Source: Taklimakanibacter lacteus
Lineage (GTDB): Bacteria > Pseudomonadota > Alphaproteobacteria > Rhizobiales > Aestuariivirgaceae
Assembly (NCBI GenBank): GCA_003576695.1
Contig: QOZQ01000007.1
Location: 197,277 to 261,276, forward strand
Direction of reading: 5' to 3'
Length of the DNA stretch: 64,000 nucleotides
The translations under genes and the position numbers were made by a program. Shown here piece by piece: positions 16,887 through 25,712 of this stretch (within the stretch, counting starts at the first letter, position 1; every line of letters begins with the position of its first letter). The notes under the pieces were generated by a model. That model did no database searches, was not told the DNA's origin, and saw only the letters and a list, made by a program, of their open reading frames with translations.

Positions 16887-17627
16887 TCAAACCGATGACA
16901 TCGCCGTTAAAGGATGCATGAGACGGGGATCATCGAGGAGGATGGCGTCGGGCCTCTGCGCCAGCAGCCCGGCAAGGCCCGACTGGTCGATCCGCCCAAC
17001 TGCAAAGGGCGGCCATGTTTCGGGCCGCGGCGCATTGCGCGGCTGACCCGTCATCACCGCAAGCCGCAAGCCCGCCTGCCGCACCGCTTTCATGCGGGCC
17101 TCGGTGACCTCGCCCTGCCACAGGCGGAACCAGTTGGCGCCGGCGGCTGCGGCCGCCGCCGCGCCATCGGGGTCTGCGAGCAAAGCCAGAACGACGAGGT
17201 CATCGTCCTTGCGGCGCAGCGCCTCGATCAGCGCGAGATCGCGCAAGGCCATGATCACGCGCCGGCGGGCGCCCCCCTCCTCCACCGCTTCGATGACCGG
17301 CGCGAGGATGGCGGGATCATGGAGCTTGATATCGAGCATGAGGCCCAGCGGCGCTGACGCCGCGATCGCCTCATCGAGAGTCAACAGGCCCGGCACGAGC
17401 CGGCGCAATCGGGCAAGCTCGAGATCGACGACTTTTCCCGGGTCATTGGCCAGGCGCATCAGATCATCATCATGAAAGCAGATGAGAGCGCCATCGGCGG
17501 TCCGCCTGACATCGGTTTCCACCATATCGGCGCCGGCAGCACCGGCCGCGCGGAATGCCGCGGCAGAATTCTCCGGCCCGAGGAGAGCGCCGCCGCGATG
17601 GGCGATGACCAGCGGGCGGCTCTTCAT
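16887..17627 (-). CDS. Glycerophosphodiester phosphodiesterase
   Basis: Hydrolyses glycerophosphodiesters to sn-glycerol 3-phosphate and an alcohol. The 246-residue protein is a compact GDPD TIM barrel with the catalytic set intact: His10-Arg11 and Glu19-Asn20 in HRGGALLGPEN, Glu37 and Asp39 in VETDV, and His52 in CFHDDD. No signal peptide, so cytosolic. The start lies 4 bases after the upstream permease stop, so it is part of the importer operon, which points to a glycerophosphodiester as the transported substrate (inference). Confidence 0.94.
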   Translation of the reverse strand: MKSRPLVIAHRGGALLGPENSAAAFRAAGAAGADMVETDVRRTADGALICFHDDDLMRLANDPGKVVDLELARLRRLVPGLLTLDEAIAASAPLGLMLDIKLHDPAILAPVIEAVEEGGARRRVIMALRDLALIEALRRKDDDLVVLALLADPDGAAAAAAAGANWFRLWQGEVTEARMKAVRQAGLRLAVMTGQPRNAPRPETWPPFAVGRIDQSGLAGLLAQRPDAILLDDPRLMHPLTAMSSV

Positions 17628-17631
17628 CGGC

Positions 17632-18510
17632 TCAACCTTTTCCGGCGAGCGTCGGATCGAGCCGATCGCGCAGCCAGTCGCCGAACAGGCTCATCGACAA
17701 GGTCGTGAGGAAGATGACGATGCCCGGCAGGACGGCGATCCACCAGGCATTGAGAAGATAGCGCCGCCCCTCGCCCAGCATCAGCCCGAGCGATGTTCCG
17801 GGCGGCTGCACGCCGAGACCGAGGAAGGACAGCGAGGTTTCGAGCAGGACCGTGCCGGGGAAATTGAGCGTCGCCTGCACCACCAGCGAGGCGACGATAT
17901 TGGGCAGCAGATGGCGCAGGATGACGCGCGCGCTGCCGGCGCCCAGCGCCTCGACGGCGGTGATGTAGTCGCTCGCCTGTTCGGAGACGACGAGGCCGCG
18001 GGCAAGGCGTGTATAGCGGTCCCAGCCGTCAAGACTGACAATGACGACGAAGAGCAGGATGTTGTTGCCGAAGAAAGCGAGCAAGGTCAAAGCGAGGAAG
18101 AGCGCCGGCACGGCGGCCTGGGCATCGACCAGCATCATGACCGTCTGGTCGACGATGCCGCGCAGCCGGCCCGCCGCGAATCCCATGAGCGTCCCGAAGA
18201 CGGCGCCGATCAGCGTGCCGGCGAAGGCGATGAGAAGCGAGCTGCGGATGGCATAGATGATCCGGCTCAATATGTCGCGGCCGAGATGATCGGTGCCCAG
18301 CATGTGCGCCCAGTCGCCGCCCGCGAAAATGGGCGGCCGGAAGCGGGCCGCGAGATCCTGGGTGGTGAAATGATAGGGCGCCAGGAAGCCAGCGATCAGC
18401 GCCACCAGCACCATGGCAACGAGGAAGCCCGCCGCCGCCATGATCACCGGCGGCATGGCGAGCGGGGCGCGTCTGACCGGCGCCTGCAGGGAAAGCCGCA
18501 TGTCCGTCAT
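17632..18510 (-). CDS. Dipeptide-type ABC importer permease (DppC-like)
   Basis: Inner-membrane permease of 292 residues with about six membrane spans. The extracytoplasmic HMLGTDHLGRDILSRIIY motif and cytoplasmic EALGAGSARVILRHLLPN coupling loop (EAA) are class hallmarks. The ATG at 18510 overlaps the stop of the upstream permease (TGATG), so the pair is translationally coupled; a longer frame to 18567 would run into that gene. It pairs with the ATPases at 11-13 kb. Confidence 0.95.
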   Translation of the reverse strand: MTDMRLSLQAPVRRAPLAMPPVIMAAAGFLVAMVLVALIAGFLAPYHFTTQDLAARFRPPIFAGGDWAHMLGTDHLGRDILSRIIYAIRSSLLIAFAGTLIGAVFGTLMGFAAGRLRGIVDQTVMMLVDAQAAVPALFLALTLLAFFGNNILLFVVIVSLDGWDRYTRLARGLVVSEQASDYITAVEALGAGSARVILRHLLPNIVASLVVQATLNFPGTVLLETSLSFLGLGVQPPGTSLGLMLGEGRRYLLNAWWIAVLPGIVIFLTTLSMSLFGDWLRDRLDPTLAGKG

Positions 18511-19454
18511 CAGTGCGCCGGCGCGCTTTGGGCGCCCTCGAAACTGCCGAGCCGCGGATCGAGCCAAATATGCAGGATATCGACCAGGAGATTTGACAGG
18601 ACCATGATGAAGGTCGCGATGAGGATCACCGCCTGCACCACCGGCAGGTCGCGCCGTGACACCGAATCGACGAGCAGGCGCCCGAGGCCCGGCCAGGCGA
18701 AGATCGTCTCGACGACAGCGCTGCCCGAGAGCACGAGGCCGATCTCGATGCCGAGGAACATCAGCAGCGGCACCGCGGCATTGGGCAGCGCATGGCGCAA
18801 TATCACGCCCAGCGGCGGCACGCCCTTGCCGCGCACCGCGCGGATGAAAGGCTTGCCCAGCACTTCGAGCGTCGCGGTGCGGGCGAAGCGCGCCAGCCTT
18901 CCGGCAAGCGGCAGCGCCAAAGTGAGGGTGGGCATGATGAGATGGATGAGCGTCCCGGATCCCGCCGACGGCAAGACGCGCAATTTGAGCGCGAAGAGAA
19001 GGATCAGCAGGATGCCCAGGAAGAAGATCGGAATGGAATAGCCGAATACCGCCGAAGCCATGGCCAGCCGGTCGAGCGGGCCATTGTGCCTGACGGCGGC
19101 GGAGATGCCGAGCGGCAGGCCGATCAGGAGCGCCAGCATGAGCGCGCTGAGGCCGAGAAGGCCGGTCTTGGGCAGCGTCTCGGCAACAGTGGCAAGAGCC
19201 GGACGGTCATCGGCGAAGGAAACACCGAAATCGCCCTGCGCCACGCTCAGGAGATAGCGCCCAAATTGCTCATGGAGCGGCCGGTCGAGCCCCCAGAGTG
19301 TCCGGTAATAGGCCTTGACGTCGGGCGGCGTCTCATCTGGCAGCATGATCTCGGCCGGATCACCCGCGATGCGCAGCACCAGGAAGACGGCGGATACGCA
19401 GATCAGAAGCGTGAGAACCGCGCGCCCGAAACGCACGGCCAGAAAACGAAGCAT
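18510..19454 (-). CDS. Dipeptide-type ABC importer permease (DppB-like)
   Basis: 314 residues, about six membrane spans. FLAVRFGRAVLTLLICVSAV at the N-terminus, the periplasmic LDRPLHEQFGRYLLSVAQGDFG loop and the coupling loop RAVRGKGVPPLGVILRHALPN identify the DppB/OppB type. First gene of the minus-strand importer operon. Its promoter must lie in the 250-base divergent gap shared with the MalE-like gene. Confidence 0.95.
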   Translation of the reverse strand: MLRFLAVRFGRAVLTLLICVSAVFLVLRIAGDPAEIMLPDETPPDVKAYYRTLWGLDRPLHEQFGRYLLSVAQGDFGVSFADDRPALATVAETLPKTGLLGLSALMLALLIGLPLGISAAVRHNGPLDRLAMASAVFGYSIPIFFLGILLILLFALKLRVLPSAGSGTLIHLIMPTLTLALPLAGRLARFARTATLEVLGKPFIRAVRGKGVPPLGVILRHALPNAAVPLLMFLGIEIGLVLSGSAVVETIFAWPGLGRLLVDSVSRRDLPVVQAVILIATFIMVLSNLLVDILHIWLDPRLGSFEGAQSAPAH

Positions 19455-19519
19455 CGGTCGGCCTGATGAATGTCTGTGTGACCAGGGTAAGCTCTGACAC
19501 TTTGGCGACAGGTTGATGA

Positions 19520-19615
19520 CAGGCGCCTCGTGATGTCTCGGGCGATTGGGAACGCATCATTGTCGGCGCCGTCGTGCTGATCGCGATCCTGGTCGATCTG
19601 TTCCGAAGGCGATAG
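19520..19615 (+). pseudogene. Remnant: C-terminal end of a ribose-type ABC permease
   Basis: In the divergent gap a 31-codon frame, preceded directly by in-frame stops and without a start codon, reads SGDWERIIVGAVVLIAILVD then LFRRR and a TAG. This is the shape of the last membrane helix and basic tail of RbsC/XylH-class permeases (compare the IVTGAIILLAVWLN tail of the intact permease at 38.97-39.97 kb). I read it as the leftover end of a deleted gene. The rest of the gap shows no other coding signal. Too short for certainty. Confidence 0.55.
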
Positions 19616-19706
19616 AACAAGTTCCGCTACGTAAGTTGGAACCAATTCGCCGCGCAGGACGTTCCCGCCACGGGACGAGCCGTCTCGACAGCGGAGGGAG
19701 GATCCA

Positions 19707-20984
19707 ATGGCGCGAAGCATCGGCTTTATCGCGGTTATGGTGGCGTTGCTGGGCGGCTTCGCCACGCCGACCCGGGCGCAAGTCACCCTCTCGATATCCT
19801 GCAGCTCGCTCGGCATCGAGCTCGAACTGTGCCAAGAAGGCGCCAATGAATGGGGGAAGCAGACCGGCAACAGCGTGAAGCTGGTCGCCACACCGCCCAA
19901 TGCCGAAGAGCGCCTCGCCCTCTATCAGCAGCTCCTCGCCGCCGGATCGGCCGATATCGATGTATTCCAGATCGATGTCGTGTGGCCGGGAACGCTGGCG
20001 AGCCATTTTCTCGACCTCACCCCCTATATTCCTCCCGAGGATCTCAAGGATCATTTCGAGACGCTCACGACCAATGACACGGTCGAAGGCAAGCTCGTGG
20101 CGGTGCCGTTCTTCGTCGATGCGGGCCTCCTCTTCTATCGCCAGGACCTTCTCGACAAATACGGCAAGAAGCCGCCCAGGGACTGGTCGGAGCTGACCGA
20201 AACGGCAAAGGCGATCATCGACGGTGAGCGGGCGGGCAATGCGCAGCTGCAAGGCTATGTCTGGCAGGGGCGCGCTTATGAAGGTCTCACCTGCAACAGC
20301 ATCGAATGGGTGGCCAGCTTCGGCGGCGGCACGATCGTCGAGACCGACGGCAAGATCTCCATCAACAATGCCAGGGCCGCGGCCGCGCTCACGCTCGCCC
20401 GAAGCTGGATCGGCACGATCTCGCCGGAAGGCGTCTTGAACTATGCCGAGGAAGATTCGCGCGGCGTCTTCCAGTCGGGCAATGCCGTCTTCATGCGCAA
20501 CTGGCCTTATGCCTGGGCGCTGGCCAATGCGCCGGACAGCCCGGTGAAAGGCAAGGTCGGCATCGCCGTCCTGCCGCAGGGTGCGGGCGACGGCGCCCGC
20601 CATGCCTCGGCATTAGGAGGCCAGCACCTCGCCGTCTCCAAATATTCCGCCCATCCGAAGGAAGCGGCCGATCTGGTGCGCTATCTCACCAGTGCGGGCG
20701 AGCAGAAACGCCGCGCCATGAAAGGCTCGTTCAACCCGACCCGCAAGAGCCTTTATGACGATCAGGAATTGCTGCAGGCGCTTCCCTTCCTCAAGGACTT
20801 CGAGGCGGTGCTCGAAAATGCGGTGGCGCGGCCCTCGACGGTGACCGGCGCCAAATACAGCCGCGCATCCAGTGAATATGTCCGCGCGGTCCACAACACG
20901 CTCACCGGCAAGGGCACGGCGGAGGAGAATCTCGCGGGCCTCGAGAAACAGCTCGAACGGATCAGCCGCGGCGGAAAGTGGTAG
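19707..20984 (+). CDS. ABC sugar-binding protein, MalE/ThuE-like
   Basis: 425-residue family 1 solute-binding protein. Sec signal peptide MARSIGFIAVMVALLGGFAT up to about residue 24 (TRAQ). The IDVFQIDVVWPGTLASHFLDLTPY stretch is typical of trehalose/maltose binding proteins (ThuE, TreS-type). GCGGAGGGAGGATCC precedes the ATG. Followed by two permease genes but no ATPase, so it must borrow a shared MsmK/UgpC-type ATPase from elsewhere. A disaccharide or trehalose-like ligand is likely but not proven. Confidence 0.92.
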   Translation: MARSIGFIAVMVALLGGFATPTRAQVTLSISCSSLGIELELCQEGANEWGKQTGNSVKLVATPPNAEERLALYQQLLAAGSADIDVFQIDVVWPGTLASHFLDLTPYIPPEDLKDHFETLTTNDTVEGKLVAVPFFVDAGLLFYRQDLLDKYGKKPPRDWSELTETAKAIIDGERAGNAQLQGYVWQGRAYEGLTCNSIEWVASFGGGTIVETDGKISINNARAAAALTLARSWIGTISPEGVLNYAEEDSRGVFQSGNAVFMRNWPYAWALANAPDSPVKGKVGIAVLPQGAGDGARHASALGGQHLAVSKYSAHPKEAADLVRYLTSAGEQKRRAMKGSFNPTRKSLYDDQELLQALPFLKDFEAVLENAVARPSTVTGAKYSRASSEYVRAVHNTLTGKGTAEENLAGLEKQLERISRGGKW

Positions 20985-20991
20985 GCAGGAG

Positions 20992-21897
20992 GTGACGGCG
21001 CGCCTGTCGATCGCGCAGCAGCGCGCCCGCTCCGCTTGGGCTTATCTCGCTCCCCTGCTGATCGCTCTGCTGTTCGTCGCCGCCTGGCCGCTCCTGCGCA
21101 CCATCGCCTTCAGCTTCACGGATGCCAATCTCAGCGATCTCACGAGCTGGAAATTCGTCGGCTTCGCCAACTATGTCTATCTCTTCCAGGATCCGCTCTG
21201 GTGGCGCTCCGTCGGCAACACGCTGCTCTTCACGCTGGTTTCGGTCGCGCTCGAGACGCTTCTCGGCCTCATCATCGCCCTCACCATCAACGCGCATATG
21301 CCGGGACGCGGGCTGGTGCGGGCCGCCATGCTCATTCCCTGGGCCATCCCCACCGTCGTCTCGGCCAAGATGTGGGCCTGGATGCTGCATGATCTCTATG
21401 GCGTGGTGAATGTCCTGTTCATGAGCATCGGGCTCATCGGCAGGCCCTGGGCATGGCTTGCCGATCCTGGCCTCTCCATGGCGGCGGTCGTCATGGTCGA
21501 TGTGTGGAAAGCGACGCCGTTCATGGCATTGCTCACGCTTGCCGCCCTCCAGACCCTGTCGCAGGACATCTATGAGGCGGCCCGCGTCGACGGCCTCGGT
21601 CCGGTCAGGTCCTTCTTCCACATCACCTTGCCGCTCATCCGCCCGGCGCTGCTGATCGCCGTCATCTTCCGCAGCCTCGATGCCCTGCGCATCTTCGATG
21701 TCATCTATGTGCTGACCGGCAACAATGAGAACACCGCGACGATGTCGGTCTATGCCCGCCAGCAGCTCGTCGACTTCCAGGATGTCGGCTTCGGCTCGAC
21801 GGCCGCCACCTGCCTGTTCGTGATCGTCGCCATCATCACGGTGATCGTCATCACGCTGGGGCGCGTGCATGTGAGCGCCAGCGGAGGCGATCGATGA
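20992..21897 (+). CDS. ABC sugar permease, MalF/ThuF-like
   Basis: Six-span permease with the EAA loop EAARVDGLGPVRSFFHITLPL. The start is not certain: GTG at 20992 overlaps an AGGAGG box, and the frame extends upstream into the binding-protein gene, where residues look non-coding. With GTG 20992 the product is 301 residues and begins just before the first helix (SAWAYLAPLLIALLFVAAWP). The stop overlaps the ATG of the next permease by 4 bases (ATGA). Confidence 0.92.
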   Translation: MTARLSIAQQRARSAWAYLAPLLIALLFVAAWPLLRTIAFSFTDANLSDLTSWKFVGFANYVYLFQDPLWWRSVGNTLLFTLVSVALETLLGLIIALTINAHMPGRGLVRAAMLIPWAIPTVVSAKMWAWMLHDLYGVVNVLFMSIGLIGRPWAWLADPGLSMAAVVMVDVWKATPFMALLTLAALQTLSQDIYEAARVDGLGPVRSFFHITLPLIRPALLIAVIFRSLDALRIFDVIYVLTGNNENTATMSVYARQQLVDFQDVGFGSTAATCLFVIVAIITVIVITLGRVHVSASGGDR

Positions 21898-22727
21898 GTC
21901 CGCTCATTCTCCTGAGGCGGATCGGCTTCTATGGGCTCCTCGCGGCGATCCTGTTCTACACGGTCTTTCCCTTCTACTGGGCGGTCGTCTCGTCGCTGAA
22001 GAGCGGCAGCGCCATCTTCAGGGTCGAGTTCCTGCCGTCGGCCCCGACCTTGGAAAACTACCGGGCCTTGTTCGCCGAGCAGTCCTTCGCCCGCAATATC
22101 GCCAATTCGCTCATCGTCGCCTCGCTCGCCACCGCCATCTCGCTGGCGCTCGCGGTGACGGCGGCCTATGCGCTGGGCCGCATCAGGTTCCGCGGCCGCT
22201 CGGCCGTGCTGTTCGCGATCCTCAGCATATCGATGTTCCCGCAGATCGCCGTGCTGTCCGGATTGTTCGAGCTCATCCGCTATTTCGGCCTCTATAATTC
22301 GCTGACCGGCCTCGTCTTCTCCAATCTCATCCTCACTTTACCCTTCACGGTCTGGGTCCTGACCGCTTTCGTGCGCGAGCTGCCGCGCGAGCTCGAGGAT
22401 TCCGCCCTCATGGACGGCGCCTCCTCCTTCAAGATACTGATCGAGATCTTTCTTCCGCTGATGGCGCCGGCGCTCGCGGCTACCGGGCTCCTCGCTTTCA
22501 TCCTGGCCTGGAACGAGTTCCTCTTCGCCCTCACCTTCACCTTGTCGAACGAGCAGCGCACCGTCCCGGTCGCCATCGCCCTGATCACCGGGGCCAGCGC
22601 CTATGAGCTGCCCTGGGGCCGCGTGATGGCAGCGTCGGTCATCGTGACCGTGCCCCTGATCGCGCTGGTCCTCATCCTGCAGCGCCATATCGTGTCGGGC
22701 CTGGTCGCAGGGGCGGTGAAAGGCTAG
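21894..22727 (+). CDS. ABC sugar permease, MalG/ThuG-like
   Basis: 277 residues with six spans; N-terminal LLAAILFYTVFPFYWAVVSS and EAA loop EDSALMDGASSFKILIEIFLPL are typical of MalG. Translationally coupled to the MalF-like gene. No ATPase follows; the next gene, 60 bases on, is a sugar-acid kinase, so the importer and kinase may share a regulon. Confidence 0.94.
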   Translation: MSPLILLRRIGFYGLLAAILFYTVFPFYWAVVSSLKSGSAIFRVEFLPSAPTLENYRALFAEQSFARNIANSLIVASLATAISLALAVTAAYALGRIRFRGRSAVLFAILSISMFPQIAVLSGLFELIRYFGLYNSLTGLVFSNLILTLPFTVWVLTAFVRELPRELEDSALMDGASSFKILIEIFLPLMAPALAATGLLAFILAWNEFLFALTFTLSNEQRTVPVAIALITGASAYELPWGRVMAASVIVTVPLIALVLILQRHIVSGLVAGAVKG

Positions 22728-22787
22728 GGCCTTGCCGCAGCGCCTCGCTTTGCTAGGCTGGGTTTCGATTCAAGACAGGAAAGCCTC

Positions 22788-24056
22788 ATGCTGCTCGGAT
22801 GCATTGCCGATGACCTGACAGGTGCCACCGACCTCGCCCTTATGCTGACGCGCGAGGGCCTGCGCACCGTCCAGACCAACGGCCTGCCGCAGGACGATCT
22901 CGATCTCCGCGATGTCGACGCGCTGGTCGTGGCGCTCAAATCGCGCACCATTCCGGCGGCCGATGCCATCGGGCAATCGCTTGCCGCCGCCGAGAAGCTC
23001 ATCGCCGCCGGCGCCCGGCGCTTCTTCTTCAAATACTGCTCGACCTTCGATTCGACCGATCACGGCAATATCGGCCCGGTGGCGGAGGCCCTGCTGCAGC
23101 GGCTCGATGCCGCCTTCACCATTGCCTGCCCGGCATTTCCCGCCACCGGCCGCTCGATCTATATGGGTCAGCTCTTCGTCAATGGCGTTCCTTTGGCCGA
23201 GAGCAGCATGCGCGATCATCCGCTGACGCCGATGCGGGATTCCGATCTGCGCCGGGTGCTGCGCCGGCAGACCAAAGGCGAGGTCGGCCATGTCGCTTTT
23301 GCCGATGTCGAGAAGGGCGCCGCCACCATCAAGGATGCCTTTGCGCGCGAAAGATCGGCAGGACGCGCCATCGCCATTGTCGATGCGCTCACCGATGCGC
23401 ATCTGCGCCAGATCGGCAAGGCTTGCGTCGATCTCAAGCTGGTGACCGGCGGATCGGGCATCGCCATCGGCCTGCCGGCCGCCTATCAGGAAGCGGGCCT
23501 CATCCGGCACCTGACGCCACCGCCCCGCACCATCACCGCGCCCAGGGGCCGTGCCGCCGTGCTGGCCGGCTCCTGCTCCACCGCAACGCGCGAGCAGGTG
23601 CAGAAGGCGATCGAGGCCGGACTGCCCGCCTTCCGGATCGATCCCATGGCGGTCGCCGATGGCTCGCTCACCGCCGACACCGTTTTTCGCTGGATCGAAA
23701 GGCAGGAGGCGACATCCATACCCATGGTCTATTCAAGCGACGCACCCAAGAATGTGCAGGCGGTGCAGGAACGGCTCGGCCGCGATCATGCCGGCCATGT
23801 GGTCGAGAAGCTTCTGGCCGAAGTCGCCCGCAAGCTCACGGGGCAAGGCTTCACCCGCCTCATCGTCGCGGGCGGCGAGACGTCGGGCGCCGTCGTCAAT
23901 GGCCTTGGCGTCAAGGCGCTGTCGATCGGCCCCGAGATCGATCCCGGCGTGCCCTGGACGCGCAGCCGCTCATCGCTCGATGTGGCGCTGGCGCTCAAAT
24001 CGGGGAATTTCGGTGCGCCCGATTTCTTCCTCAAGGCCTGGAGCTCGCTGCAATGA
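22788..24056 (+). CDS. otnK: 3-oxo-tetronate kinase
   Basis: Four-carbon acid sugar kinase family (formerly DUF1537), which phosphorylates 3-oxo-tetronate at O4 with ATP. The 422-residue protein has the N-terminal substrate domain (GCIADDLTGATDLA, Asp8-Asp9) and the C-terminal nucleotide-binding motif VAGGETSGAVVNGLG. The TGA overlaps the ATG of the aldolase-family gene otnC, matching the known otnK-otnC pair for D-threonate/L-erythronate-type acid sugar breakdown. The dehydrogenase and isomerase usually found with them are not here, so the pathway is completed elsewhere. Confidence 0.92.
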   Translation: MLLGCIADDLTGATDLALMLTREGLRTVQTNGLPQDDLDLRDVDALVVALKSRTIPAADAIGQSLAAAEKLIAAGARRFFFKYCSTFDSTDHGNIGPVAEALLQRLDAAFTIACPAFPATGRSIYMGQLFVNGVPLAESSMRDHPLTPMRDSDLRRVLRRQTKGEVGHVAFADVEKGAATIKDAFARERSAGRAIAIVDALTDAHLRQIGKACVDLKLVTGGSGIAIGLPAAYQEAGLIRHLTPPPRTITAPRGRAAVLAGSCSTATREQVQKAIEAGLPAFRIDPMAVADGSLTADTVFRWIERQEATSIPMVYSSDAPKNVQAVQERLGRDHAGHVVEKLLAEVARKLTGQGFTRLIVAGGETSGAVVNGLGVKALSIGPEIDPGVPWTRSRSSLDVALALKSGNFGAPDFFLKAWSSLQ

Positions 24057-24691
24057 GCGCCGAAGCGAAGTTGCGCGAGCGCATCTGCCATTGCGGCGCA
24101 TCGCTGTTCCGGCGCGGACTCACTTTCGGCTCGACCGGCAATGTCTCGGTCAGCCTGCCGGATGGCGGCTGGCTGATGACGCCGACCAATGCCTCGCTGG
24201 GCGAGCTTGACCCGGCCGAGCTTTCCAGGATCGACGCCGGCGGGCGGCATGTCAGCGGCGGCAAGCCCACCAAGGAGGCCTTCCTGCATCGCGTCATGTA
24301 TCGCGAGCGCGAGACCTGCGGCGCCGTCGTCCATCTGCATTCGACCCATTCGGTGGCGGTCTCCTGCCTGCACGGCCTCGACCCGCATGACTGCCTGCCG
24401 CCCATCACCGCCTATTATGTGATGCGCGTCGGACGCCTGCCGCTGGTGCCCTATCACCCGCCCGGCGATGAAAGCCTGGCGCTCGCGGTCGAGAAGCTCG
24501 CCAACAGGCATCACGCCGTGCTCCTCGCCAATCACGGCCCGGTCGTCGCCGGCACGAGCCTCGATACGGCGATGCATGCGACGGAGGAGCTGGAGGAGAC
24601 CGCGAAGCTCTTCCTCCTGCTGCGTGGCTCATCGATCCGGCCGCTCGATGCCGGGCAAGTGGAAGAGCTCAGGCGCCGGTTTCCGAGCTAG
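24053..24691 (+). CDS. otnC: 3-oxo-tetronate 4-phosphate decarboxylase (class II aldolase family)
   Basis: Decarboxylates 3-oxo-tetronate 4-phosphate to dihydroxyacetone phosphate. 212 residues with class II aldolase/adducin features: GSTGNVSV phosphate loop, catalytic-type Glu75 in KPTKEAFLH, zinc ligands His94 and His96 in VVHLHSTH, and ANHGP near the C-terminus. The ATG overlaps the otnK stop (ATGA). Longer in-frame extensions upstream lie inside otnK and are not coding. Confidence 0.92.
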   Translation: MSAEAKLRERICHCGASLFRRGLTFGSTGNVSVSLPDGGWLMTPTNASLGELDPAELSRIDAGGRHVSGGKPTKEAFLHRVMYRERETCGAVVHLHSTHSVAVSCLHGLDPHDCLPPITAYYVMRVGRLPLVPYHPPGDESLALAVEKLANRHHAVLLANHGPVVAGTSLDTAMHATEELEETAKLFLLLRGSSIRPLDAGQVEELRRRFPS

Positions 24692-24770
24692 GCTGTGAAC
24701 CGCAAGATCGCGATCGAGTGGATTGCCGCCTGTCGGTTTCTTGCGATCGACTGTGCCGATTCTTGCCAGC

Positions 24771-25709
24771 TCAACTCACCAGCAGACCTTGCCGTTCGGC
24801 GATACCGATCGTGGCACGGGTGCCGGCGCTGAATTCGAGGAAATCCGCTTCGATCCCGTCGCTGAAAATGACGCCATTCTCGGGCATCTCCGAAACAATC
24901 GTCAGAGGCGCCTCGTTCGAAATCCGCCCCACGACCAGCGAAGTGCCCGTCGTCCGGCTGGGGAAGGGCTCGCGTACGAAGTAATGAAGGGACTCTGCGT
25001 CCCATGGGAAGTGCGCATCGAGCGCCTGCTGCGGCGGCTTGACCCCCAGCGTCGCCGCGGCCCCGGCCCAACCGGCATAGAGACTCTTCATCCACCCGGT
25101 CGAACCCATACCGGTCGAAACGATCACGCCGCTCGATGACTGATGCTCCTCCACCTTCCCGAGCTTCAACAAGTAGCGCGCCGAGACGTGACTCTTTGCT
25201 CCAATGAACAGGTCGTTGACTGCGTAAAGCACGCCGCCCGTATTGAGCGATGCCTTCGCCATCGTCACGCGCTTGACCGGCCGCCGGAACGCGATTTCCT
25301 CCGGCATGACCCGCTTGAGGTCGCTTGGCCGGAACGGCAGCAGGACGCCATCCCAGCGCTTCGGGTCCGGATTCACCCCCAGCACATGCTGGCCGTCCAG
25401 ATATTTTAGCGTATTCGCGACGAGCCCGTCCTGGCCGAGCACGACGATGATGTCGTCGGCCGCGAAGATGAAGTTGCCGAGATATTTCCGGTCGAGCCGC
25501 TGAACTCGGCCGAACTGGCGCAGCGCCGTTTCCGCCTCATGAAGGGCGGCGTGATACTGCCGCCGCTCCTCGAGATAATCGCCGAAATCGGCACCCAGAT
25601 GCTCGACATAAAATTGCGCCTGCTGGATCGTGTTGAACCGGGCGATCAGTTCATCCAGACGCGACTCGCGCAGGATGAGGACGATCTTGCGGTCATCGGC
25701 GGAGCGCAT
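24771..25709 (-). CDS. NAD-kinase-like protein
   Basis: 312 residues of the NAD/diacylglycerol kinase fold: VVLGQDGLVANTL at 90-101 is the GGDG motif with the first Gly changed to Gln, AVNDLFIG (163-170) stands for the NE/D motif, and STGMGSTGW (198-206) is the Gly-rich conserved loop. The first 75 residues are a helical extension absent from NadK. ATP- and NAD(H)-dependent phosphorylation is possible, but the altered loop leaves activity and substrate open. It follows the SPFH gene by 3 bases with AGGAGG upstream, so the two are one operon under the divergent NrtR-like regulator. Confidence 0.85.
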   Translation of the reverse strand: MRSADDRKIVLILRESRLDELIARFNTIQQAQFYVEHLGADFGDYLEERRQYHAALHEAETALRQFGRVQRLDRKYLGNFIFAADDIIVVLGQDGLVANTLKYLDGQHVLGVNPDPKRWDGVLLPFRPSDLKRVMPEEIAFRRPVKRVTMAKASLNTGGVLYAVNDLFIGAKSHVSARYLLKLGKVEEHQSSSGVIVSTGMGSTGWMKSLYAGWAGAAATLGVKPPQQALDAHFPWDAESLHYFVREPFPSRTTGTSLVVGRISNEAPLTIVSEMPENGVIFSDGIEADFLEFSAGTRATIGIAERQGLLVS

Positions 25710-25712
25710 GGC

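Noticed and set aside
15229-17046. A 605-codon plus-strand open frame opposite the family 5 binding protein.
   Set aside because: The minus-strand protein has a Tat signal and family signature; the plus frame is low-complexity and has no ribosome site.
17482-19041. A 519-codon plus-strand frame opposite the two permeases.
   Set aside because: Charged low-complexity translation; the opposite strand encodes two well-formed membrane proteins with coupled start and stop.
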